A DNA stretch of 64,000 nt, from contig NC_054882.1 in assembly GCF_018320785.1 (NCBI RefSeq), forward strand, positions 25,300,719-25,364,718, given 5' to 3'. Shown one piece after another: positions 47,701 through 57,540 of the stretch. The notes under the pieces were generated by a model. That model was not told the DNA's origin, did no database searches, and saw only the letters and a program-made list of their open reading frames with translations. Every line of letters begins with the position of its first letter. Within the stretch, counting starts at the first letter, position 1. A program made the translations under genes and the position numbers. The DNA comes from Cheilinus undulatus (taxonomy: Eukaryota; Chordata; Actinopteri; Labriformes; Labridae).

Positions 47701-50700
47701 TAATAAAAACTAAACTAAAACTAAGCATTTTTGCAAAATAAAAACTAAACTAACAAACCAGCAGTCAAAACTAATAAAAACTATATGGAAATTGAACACA
47801 GAAAGCGAAAACGAAATAAAAATTTAAACTAATGAAAAATCCAAAACTGTTAAAACCTTGATCTGGACAATGCAATATTACTCCATCCTTCTTTGCCCAG
47901 AACAGCCCTTTTAAATTCAGCCGCAAATCCTCTATCGGATTGAGGTCTGGGCTTTGACTCGGCCACTCCAGAACATTCACCTTGTTGTCTTTGAACCACT
48001 TCTGTATAGCTAACGAGCCGTATTTTCTTTTGCAGACTGAGTAAGATTGTCCACCAGGGTTTTCCAAAATTTTTCTGCATTCATCCTACCCTCTACTTTT
48101 ACAAGCCTGCCAGGGCTGGCTGCCAAGAACCATCCCCACAGCATGATGCTGCCACCACCATGCTTTACATGGGGTTGGTGTGTTTGTGGTGAAGTGCAGG
48201 GTTTGGTGTCCACCAAACATAGCGTCTTTTCTGACAGCCAAAAGCATCATTTTGGTCTCATCAGACCAAAGAACTTTCTCAGGGAGACCAGGGAGTCTCC
48301 CACGTGCATTTTGGTCTAACTATATCAAGATTTAAATCGAGTTTTCTTCAACACTGACTTTCTCTTTGCCACTTTCCCATGGTGTAATGGTAACTGGGAA
48401 TTCTGATTAACCAGTGACTGGATGATGCAGGGAAAAAAGCCTTAAAAAAAGTATTATCTCACCAGAAAACCTACCTTCTGCATGATTAACTTGCGGGGGT
48501 TTTGCCATTTATCAAGGAAGGGATGAAACTCCCTTGCATCCTATATGGGATTACCATTGAGAATTAAGTGTTTCGCTACCTAAAATTAAGTTAGTTGCAA
48601 CATTTCTCTCAAACTAGAAAAATTCCTAGTAGGGAAGTCACCCCTGTTATACTTGTTTAAGGGGTGCTCCAGCATTCCTAAAAAGGTCCAAAATTGCCTA
48701 TAAATTATTCTATTAAGGCTTTACCAACTACACTTTCTGCCGTCATTGTGCAAAACTATGTTTGATGTTTTCTTTAAAAGCTAGCCTTTTTACTGTCACA
48801 CAGTTTAAAAATACAACTGATTTCCATTAATGTAGACAGAGTTATGTGAAGAATAACGATTAGGCCTTAACTTGTAATCAAATGGTTGATAACCTCTCAT
48901 TTAGTCGTCATGTACATGTTTGTGGGTGCTTGTTTTGCCAGTCTCTCATGGCTTTGGTCATTTTGTCACATTTCTGCTCTGACTGGTTTATCCACAGTAG
49001 CATCTTGAGGTATTCAGCCTGACTGATCTGTGCTTAAGTTGGTTTTTGCAGAGCATGGCCCGTGTGAACTTTGGAATAAAAAAAATCCTTACTTATACAA
49101 GCTGCTGCTATGGGAACTCTACAGCATCTATATAGAAGGGTGGATGCAATTAAACACTGAAGGCTGGCATTGAATATATACAGTTTTTTCATCCTGTGCA
49201 TCTAATTATATGATTGGTTTTAACAGACTGAAGATTACACACTACAAATCAATGAGATGAAGGAACTGTTGAGAAAGAAGTCCAGTGATTTTGACAGGAT
49301 CCAGGAGGAAATATTTCAGATGGAGCATGAGCTTAAAGATGTGAGGACCAAAAACATACACATAAGCTGTTTTTATGAAAGAATTTTCATTCATGTAAAC
49401 CAATACGGATGCTTTATTTAGATGAGAGAAAGCAAGGATGCTGCTGAGAAGGCGTACAGGGAAAATCTAAAACAAATGGAGCACAAGTTCTCGGAGGAAA
49501 AGGTAATCTTGAGTTTTAAAGATACCCTTAAAAGCAGTAAGTGAATGTGAAACATGAGGTGAGTTTTGAAACTTCTCTCTAGGCTCAGCTGGAGAGAGAA
49601 GCTGAGGAAAGGAAAGTCGTACCTGAGAAGGCCTGCAATGAAGCTATGTGAGCATGTCTCTACTTGACTTCTACAGTCTAATTTTATTCTTATAACTCCT
49701 CTTTGATGTGCACAGATCACAAGAGAAAATACTTCAGTGTTTATGTGTATGAATATATATAGCTGGAGCTAATGTTATTTTCTCAACCACAGCGGTTGCT
49801 CATGTTCAGGTAGTGTACATCAGTGAAGCCAATGATCACATCTTTATCCACCCCAGAAGAGGGTTATGCATGTGTGGAAGCCATAGATTATTACCTCTGA
49901 GGCTGTGAACTGTACATTTCAGCTATATTTAGTGATTTTTGCAGCTCATAAAACTTTACCATTGATACTGGTGTGGTCCTGCAGGTTTAGTCAGTGTTAA
50001 GTGACTGATTTAATGCTCTTAGCTTGTCTTTGTCAACTAAAAAACCAGTGAAAGTACATTTTCCCATGATTTACTCCAGATATTTAAATTTCAATATATT
50101 ATAGATTCATATTATATAAGGTAACACGTGTCAAGACTTTTGTTGTCATCTTGATGAATACAGCTTACGGCTCATAACAAATCAAAGATCCACGATATCA
50201 AAATATTAGAATATAGTGTAAAAGTCCAATTTACAAAGGTTTCCTGAGCCTTCATTCTCTCAGTCTGGTTCAGTACAAACAACTGCAATCATAGGGAAGA
50301 CTGCTGACATGACACTCATTGACACCCCACAGTGAGGATAAGCCACAAAGGGTCACTGATGAAAGCGCAGACTGTTCTCGGAGGCTGTATCAAAGCATAA
50401 TCAAGGAACGTTGCCTGGAAGGGAAATGTGTGGTAAGAAAGGAGCACAGTCAACAGGGATGAGCTCAGCCTCAGAGGACTGTGAAACAAAGCAGATTCAA
50501 GAACTTAAGGGAGCTGCACAAGGAGTGGACTGAGGCTGGAAACAAGAGCCACGACACAGATGGGTCCAGGAAGTGGGCTAAAAGTCGAGCCAATCCTGAA
50601 CCACAGATGTCATAAGCGTCTCACGTTGACTAAAGTTTCATACAGGCATACACTGTGCGATTTCAAGCCAACCACATGACAGTCATGGTGGAATGTCAAC

Positions 50701-53700
50701 TCATACTGTGTGTTTGAATAACTTACGACGTACAACCAACACGCACATTTTCAGGGGAAAATCACACAGTGTATGCCTGTCTTAAGGAGAGAGAGAACTT
50801 GACTGTTGCTCAGTGGTCCAAAGTCCTGTTTCCAGATGAAGGTAAATTTTACATTTCATTTGGAAATCAAGCACCTTGGATTCTGGATTAAAAGGAACCC
50901 TGTACGATCAGACCAGTTCATCTTGTTGGATAGACATTTGTATCTCTCATATACATATTGAACGAAAAAAACGCACTAGATATTTGCATTTTGAGTAATT
51001 TGAGTTTATAAATTCACCAGGACGCCGCTATGGTTTGGTCCGTGCTGGCGCTGTGACATCACTGTTCCGCAGTGCTCCTCACCGTTTCTGTGCAGACTGG
51101 CAGCCAGTGTTAGGGCTGCATCTCAGAGAGGCTGCACATCTCACGCACGGAGAATTTTAAAATTTGAGGTCTCATCTATTTTTTTCCTGGCACCACGAGC
51201 GGTTATCTGTCCATCTAGACAGGAAAATGATAAATACAGAGCCATACTCACCTTGTTGGAGCAAATATTTATGTCCACATCTGCAGAATATGTTTGAAAT
51301 CTGTTCTTTGATGAACCAGATGAAGGCCACAAGCTAAAATGCATCTGTTTAATAATGTTGTTCCCCGAACTTCTACTCTCTATGAAGCTTTCTGTTTCCA
51401 TACGGTTCAGGTAAAGGTAAACACAAAATGGAAGCACTTCCGGTTTGCACTTTTCAAATTAAAAGTCCACTTTAGCATCTCTTTGGACAGACTCCGTTCG
51501 TATGTACATACTGCTTTTATTTTGAAAAGCTCCCGGCACACTTACACTATAAACTGAATCCAGTCACTTGTAGGGAGATTTATTGAGGTAAAATGTTGGG
51601 GGAATGACAGCTTTGACAGCAGGGAGACAAAACCAACACGCAGCAAACTCGTGTCAGCTACAGCTGCAAGCAGAAAAATCATTTGAAAAACTGTTACTGC
51701 ATAGCAACGAAGATTGCTGCGGCACTATGACGTCACACAGACCAAAACATGGTGGCCTCCAGGTGAGTTTATGAGCTCAAATTTACTAAAAATGCAAATA
51801 TCTGGGATATTAAGTGAGTTTTTTTTAGTTCAATATACATTTGAGAGATACAAATATCTATCCAACAAGATGAACTTGTCTGATCATGCAGGGTTCCTTT
51901 TAAGATCTGAGATGCACAGAATCCAAGGTGCTTGAAGTCCAGCGTTTTCAGTTTCCACAGTCAGTGATGGTTTGGGGTGCCATGTCATCTGCTCGTGTTT
52001 GTCCTCTGGTCTTTATTAAGTCCAGAGTCAACGCTGTCTTCAGGAGATTTTAGAGCGCTTCACGCTCCATCTGTTGAGAAGCTTTAAGGAGATACTGATT
52101 TCCTTTTCCAGCAGGTTTTGGCACCTGCCCACAGTGAAGCCAAAACTACCAGAAACTGACCATGGTATTACTGTGCTTGACTGGCCAGCCAGCTGGCCTG
52201 ACCTGAACCCCATAGAGAATTTCTGGGTAAATGTCAAGAGGAAGATGAAAGACACCAGACTCAACAATACAGGCGAGCTGAAGGCTGCTATCATAGCAAC
52301 CTGGGCTTAATAACACCCAAGCAGTGCCACGGACTGATTGGCCCCATGCTGCATTGCATAATTTGTGCAAAAGGAGCTCCAACCAGAGTGGATAAATGAG
52401 CATACATTTCCAGAAGGTCAACATTACTGTATTATATATCCTTTTTTGAACTGTTTGAGATATTCTGATATTTTGAGATGCACCTGTATATCCAAAATTA
52501 TATTTGTTCCCCTTGTAATACTTACAAATTCAGCTTTTAATGATCAATTTTGTTTGTTCTGTGAAATATCTAGGCAGTCCGCAGAGATCCCCCGACTCAG
52601 TGAGCTCAGTGATGCGCTGGAATATCTCATGAAAGAAGTAAAGGAGCTTGAAAAAGAGAAAATTTCATTGGCAGAGGAAAATGTATCTCTGGCAGTGGAC
52701 AAGGTGTGTTTGAACTGTAGGACAGCAAACAGCAGTGATACTATAAGGCACGTAGAGGGGTTGGATAGACACCATTCATCTGCATTCTCAATCATTTCAG
52801 TGATGAAGCACTTGTCAGATGTGCTCAGAATATATTTCAGGTGGATTTTCCCCTTGTGTTGTTTACTTGTGCTGACCCTGTGTATTTTGCTTGTGGTCCC
52901 ACTCCTCTCCACCTCCTGCCTCCAACCCAGCCTTTCAGTGTTCAGTGGTTGTGGCGAGTTTCCACTGGTTGATGGGTTCAAATTTAGTGGCTTCTTCTTC
53001 ACAGGTTTCTGGCACCGACTCATCAAGACAAATAAATATTGGGTGCATTAATCTTACCTGTGATGATGACAGTAAATACAGAGAGTAAATCCACCTTGAT
53101 GAAGGCTTGGCCACTCACTCATCAGTACCGCAGCCAGCATACAAACCATTATCTGTTTCAGCTCTGCATTGGCATGAAGTTTTTCCAATGTTAGCTCAAT
53201 GTCATCCTTTTTAACACTTTGCTCCTCTTTCAACTCACGCAGAACACGTTGGAGTCGATTGCAAAGAAGAATGTAGCTCAGATAGAGACCCAGAAAAAGC
53301 AGCTCATTCAACTGAGGGCTAAAGTAGAATCCCTGGAAGTTAAAGTTAAGAAATCTGTGCGAGAGCTAGAAAGGGAAAGAGAAAAGACTCAGGTTGTGAC
53401 CCAGGCCAGTCAGATAGAGTTGGAGAAGCTGCAGAAGGTGCTTGCCATGCGGGAGAGGGAATTAGCGCACATCAAGAGGTTAGCGGGAACCATTGTGGAG
53501 CAGCACACGGAGCTGTCACAGTTCTTCCATGATGCCCTTCATCACGTGAGGCAGGAGATCACAGCCAGCAGGTTGCAGCACAAAAAGGAGGCAGAGAAGG
53601 ATTATCGCTGGAGGATGAGAGAAACCACAGCGGGAAGGCTGAAGTTCCCACCCATCCGCACCTTTCATCAGTGCCCCCCCAGTACCAACTCTGTTTGTAC

Positions 53701-56700
53701 AGACATGGAGGCAGCTGCATGGTGGTGGGTCCACTTTCTAGATATGCAGATTTCTTTTTGATATGTTAAAGCTATGTATTTCAGCACTGAGCACACCCAA
53801 GCTCAAGCAGTTGTCCAGTCTCAGCGCAGACTATTTGCATGTTCCAAATAGCATTTTTCTGTTCTAAATACTAAATGTTTTTATTGCATGAGAGCGCAAA
53901 TTCCGTTCACATTGAGAAATAGACCCAAATGCAGAGTATTGATGGCACATTTAAAACCATGCAAGAATTTAGCATGGAAGAAAAGACACTTTCAAATTAA
54001 TGCCATATTGGTAAAATAGCAGATATCGGCACAGATATCAATACATAGATACCATCTGTTCAGCTTGATTTCATTGGAGACATTGTGTCACACAAGCACC
54101 ATATACAAAAAGGGGGAGAGCAACTGACAAATGTAAGCCAATGATGGTGCGAGGTCTATCGACCAGTAAAATTCTCATGACTCAATGAAAAATGAACTGA
54201 TTTTCAAGCCATTTGTTTTGTCACAATGTCAGACATGCATTAATGATCAAGGATACCTGATGAAATTAAAAACAAAGGTTTGCATACAGAAATTCTAGAA
54301 GGTTGCAGTGCTTCTCCTCTTCTTGCTTTTCTCCACCCCTACCCCTCCTTCTAGCCCTAACCAACCCCAGTGCAGCTTCAGCGGAAAGCTTTCAACACCA
54401 GTCTGGTCTGCTCATCAGCATCAGCGGCGAAACAAATGGAAGGAAAAACACCCTCACCAACTGACTGAAACACCTGCCCAGCTGGCATGTAGTCCATCAG
54501 GAAGACTTCTTCGAGCCCCATGATCAGATTGAAGCTGGTGAAGATGGCTTTAAGTAGAACAATATCATCACTTCTCTGGACATGGACCCATTGAAATCTA
54601 AGAGATCTCAAGGTGTTAACACCCTGGAAACCTAGATTGTCCATAAATCTGACACTAAAGAGGAGACTCAGATCCTTATTGTGGAGGCCTTCTGCTTTAC
54701 ACATACGAGCCTTTCGTTGATGTTTGTGACAAAACAAGTGGCTTGAAAATCAGTTCATTTTTCAGGGAGTTACGAGCATCAGAACAGCGGATCTCCTAAT
54801 GTCACTGAATTGTATATATTGTCAGTTGCGACTCCCCCTTTTGCAAATGGCGTCCGGTTTGACACATCTGAGAAGCTCAAATGCATAGACTGTAGAAAGA
54901 ATTGGACAAACCCTGTGTGATGTCAGCCGTCTGCTTAAAATAGGCGCACTCAAACAGCTCTCGAAGCCAATCCGGGGCGGCTTCCATATTGAAATCACGG
55001 TCTCAACTGAGCTTTCGATCGACCTAATGGCCCGCCCACTAAGCTTGACTTCCTGTCAGCTTGCTAGCTAGTATTCTGGTTGACAGAAAGTAGCTTCTGC
55101 CTGTCGAGCTATTTGTCAATCAAATGAGACATGCCAATCAGTCCATAGTGAGGTTTTTCCTAAATATAATTCAAACCATAATGGTACAAAAATTTCAACC
55201 CCCACACAGTGAGAGCACATGAAGACATTAGCTCCTGAGACACGTTTGGGTTTTTGAACAAGGCCAGTTTATTTCTAGTGTAAAATCAGCTTTTTAACAG
55301 GTGTCCAGATGGGACTTCTGGTGTTCCTGCAGCCAGCCTCAAGTGGACACTCGCTGTATTGCAATTTTTTTGCACTTCCGCATTGGCTTCATTTTTCATG
55401 CTAGCATCCGCTAGTTAGCCACAGCTGCCGATTTTAATCAAGAAAAAGGCATTTAAAGCAAAGTAAGTTTGTTTTCTTGAAGCCAGTAATGTTAACATAA
55501 AATACAAGTTGCATGAATTCAATAGTGAGTGAAATTAGCCGTCAAATTTTGATTATTACTGCCTAACAACTGTCTACAACTTGCTGTTAAAAAAGTAGCT
55601 GGGGGACAAAACAGTTAAATCGTTATCACCATCTGTATGTCTAAAATGGCGGTCCAAGATTTAAGACAATACTTGCCAGCTGTGATTATGTACTGTGTAC
55701 TCGATTTCCTGAAATAAAGTAGCTATACAAACACAAGTATGCCATTTAGGACACACTCTAAGACTTTTATCTTTTTTTTTTACAGGGGTCATTTGCCAGG
55801 AAGCAAAGTTCAAATCTCAGATCTCACCTGGGAGCAGAAGGAACAAGTGCTCAGTCTTCTCTTTGCTAAAATGAATGAACGGGCCACAAGGTAGTAAAAC
55901 TTCTCCAGTATAAGTTTGCATAATTTTTCTGTGGAGTGCTCTTTTAAACCGTGAACTAGGCTGAAAACTGAATTACTTACCTCCAATGAACAAAGTGCAG
56001 TGACCTAACTGAGCAGTAGTTACAGCCAAACTTCATGTGGCTCCTCCCTCTTTTTAATGTTTAAAACAGCCATTTTCTCAGAAGAAGAGGATACCATAAA
56101 ACATCAGTTAGGCTTCAACCAATTTTCTTTTCCATCCAGTTGCTTAAAAAGAATGAATAAAGAGTCTGGGCACAATAGTAAAAATAGGCCCAGCCACAGA
56201 GTCGTGTGCTTGGAAACAAACATCTGGTCACGTCGATTTGCTTCAAGCCGATTGGCCCCTTTTCACGTGCACTGGCTGTTTATTTTGTTCTTTGAACGCC
56301 TGTGGTCAGAGAGCAGCTGGTAACATGATTCTCAGAGAGGAGTGTGCAGGGGATCTGGATGTATGGGGGTATGGCAGGCAGAAATGTATATTCATGTTAG
56401 CAGTGGTCTGGCACCTAGTCCTGCAGAATAACAGAGAACATTTGGCGACTCTTGAGTCCGTTAGTAGTATTCAAGTACATGTGAATCGGGTTGACCTAAA
56501 GTGACCCCCCTATTTCCAAGACAGGCTGCAGGTCCAAGTGAATAAACACCAATGTGCTAAAACATGGCTATACACTTCGAGGTTCGGTGTTTAACTGCAA
56601 CTCTGCATTTTCTGATAGGAAAGTGAGTAACCCTCTTACTCTGTCTGCCTCCTCTGAGAAGAGCCACATTGACAGTGATGCTGCTGGGTAAGCACCTTGA

Positions 56701-56964
56701 GGAATGCAGGAGAATTTAAGTTATACCTCATCTTTGCAATTGAGAAGCCTGAGCAGATTTATTGGTCCCACATTCCATGTTTAGCTTAGAAAGCATCCAA
56801 GTACCAACGTATGATTTATTCGACAGTTGCGGTTCAGTGTTGCATAATGATGACTGTCTTACAGAATTAAAGAGGAGCAATCCCCAGCGACTTTCAACAC
56901 AGAGATGCCTGAGCCCACTCTGCCCCCGAACCCAAACAGCCCACCGGATATGCACACCACCTGA
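44762..56964 (+). CDS. BBOF1: BBOF1 (CCDC176), basal body orientation factor
   Basis: Eleven exons join in phase to 501 aa: 44762-44805, 44895-45147, 45224-45289, 49227-49340, 49422-49502, 49583-49647, 52574-52703, 53243-53721, 55786-55890, 56619-56687, 56865-56964. The start MLKKKVTKVKKANAE is basic. Most of the protein is coiled coil: exon 2 (AAIWELRLKTTETSLAEC), exons 3-7, and the first half of exon 8 (KVESLEVKVKKSVRELERE). Exon 8 also has TELSQFFHDALHHVRQEI, and exon 9 has LTWEQKEQVLSLLFAKMN, both conserved in human BBOF1 (529 aa). The tail is Pro-rich (PTLPPNPNSPP). BBOF1 localises to motile cilia and basal bodies and helps align or maintain cilia. Exon 2 (GTTTGG) and exon 8 (GTGGTG) have weak donors. 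Intron 3 and intron 6 are swollen by transposons. It is convergent with ALDH6A1. Confidence 0.94.
46385..47060. repeat. 'cctccgccaaggaggtta' repeat with internal duplication
   Basis: It begins 'cctccgccaaggaggttatg', a repeat common in fish and aquatic invertebrates. A block around 'ctggatccaggaatttttta' occurs twice, at about 46541-46611 and 46957-47028, separated by unrelated sequence. Non-coding, in BBOF1 intron 3. Confidence 0.6.
47070..48416 (-). mobile_element. Tc1-like transposon, reversed, carrying a MITE
   Basis: The left end 'cctagaaaagtattcacccc' is a Tc1 terminus. Minus-strand transposase pieces include KVNVLEWPSQSPDLNPIEDL (near 47.9-48.0 kb) and [16 protein letters not shown] (near 48.15 kb). 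It is broken by frameshifts, and the right terminal repeat is missing. A MITE splits it at 47281-47860. Confidence 0.8.
47281..47860 (-). mobile_element. hAT-like MITE, copy 2, nested in Tc1
   Basis: The octamer atctggac flanks it (47273-47280, 47861-47868). Its ends are CAAGGTTATA and, on the complement, CAAGGTTTTAAC. The core of repeated 'actaaaactaa' is the reverse of the 43.9 kb copy. Excising it together with one octamer restores normal Tc1 sequence. Confidence 0.85.
50642..50783. mobile_element. Small hairpin MITE nested in Tc1
   Basis: The ends are inverted: 'acaggcatacactgtgcgat' at the left, complement 'acaggcatacactgtgtgat' at the right, enclosing about 100 bp without a frame. Confidence 0.75.
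50891..51902. mobile_element. Long-inverted-repeat element with hAT-related core, nested in Tc1
   Basis: The arms of about 130-150 bp match in inverted orientation: left 'agttcatcttgttggataga', right complement 'agttcatcttgttggataga', continuing through 'tttgtatctctca'. The core at about 51220-51680 is related to the interior of the hAT-like element at 7.8-9.0 kb ('gcttttattttgaa', 'gtttattgaggtaaaa' types), but the ends are different. Confidence 0.7.
54187..54763. repeat. Inverted repeat pair enclosing about 500 bp
   Basis: The arms at 54187-54224 and 54726-54763 are reverse complements over 38 bp with one mismatch ('tgattttcaagccatttgtt' versus its complement). The spacer has no known product. 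It could be an unclassified DNA element in BBOF1 intron 8. Confidence 0.65.
54895..55610. repeat. Composite dispersed repeat, copy B
   Basis: Related to 43018-43880, but with its two halves in a different order and relative orientation. It lies in BBOF1 intron 8, ending about 175 bp before exon 9. Confidence 0.6.
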
Positions 56965-57198
56965 CCTCTGTTTGGCCTCTGCAGTGAACATTGAACTCTG
57001 CTGTTCGCCTTTGTTTTGTACACGTCTACAAATGGAGCACAAATGTTTGTTTGTTCTTGTTATAAATATCTTAACGTGCATGTATACACCTCTCATGAGT
57101 ATTGTTTCATGTATGAAGCTTGTTCTTATCTATTTAAAGGCTTTGTCCTCAAGTAAAAACTACTTTCTGGAGTTTTGATCCCAAAATATGTACCAGGG

Positions 57199-57285
57199 AA
57201 TAAACAAAAACAATATAAATGCTGGGTCAGTGGAACAAAATGCAGTGAGCCCATCATTTATGAGGATTATACACGCGAAAATAAA
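57199..57285 (+). other. BBOF1 polyadenylation signals
   Basis: Two AATAAA hexamers at 57199-57204 and 57280-57285 lie 235 and 316 bp after the BBOF1 stop codon. Confidence 0.5.
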
Positions 57286-57390
57286 GTGCACAGCTGTTAC
57301 AATACTGGTCTTGTATTCAAGGTAATGACATTGGTTTTAATGCACTGTCTCAGCTGTACAGATCTTTTGCATATTTCTTGGCAACAGTGC

Positions 57391-57396
57391 TTTATT
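57391..57396 (-). other. Candidate ALDH6A1 polyadenylation signal
   Basis: TTTATT on the plus strand is AATAAA for the minus-strand gene, about 145 bp after the ALDH6A1 stop codon. Confidence 0.45.
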
Positions 57397-57540
57397 TAAA
57401 AAGTATCTTCACATAGAACTCCAATATCAAGTCTTTAAAGCTAATTATTTCAGTTAGAAACTATTCACAGTGAAAATAATACTCTGTTTTATATCTAGAA
57501 CAAGGGCGTCCAGGTCAAAAGGAGCTCTTAGATGGAGTAT

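Larger units (their letters stand above)
50130..52490 (+). mobile_element. Tc1-like transposon (second family) with nested inserts
   Basis: Plus-strand sequence follows a common teleost Tc1 family. The 5' transposase region includes 'caaggaacgttgcctggaag'; the 3' part has 'ggtttggggtgccatgtcat' and encodes VLDWPASWPDLNPIENFWVN. It is broken by frameshifts and two inserts (50642-50783 and about 50891-51902). Its 3' end lies within about 90 bp of BBOF1 exon 7. Confidence 0.8.

Noticed and set aside
52365-53051. 228-codon plus-strand frame treated as one exon
   Set aside because: Only 52574-52703 is coding (BBOF1 exon 7): it has acceptor and donor in phase and coiled-coil sequence. The rest runs through Tc1 tail and intron.
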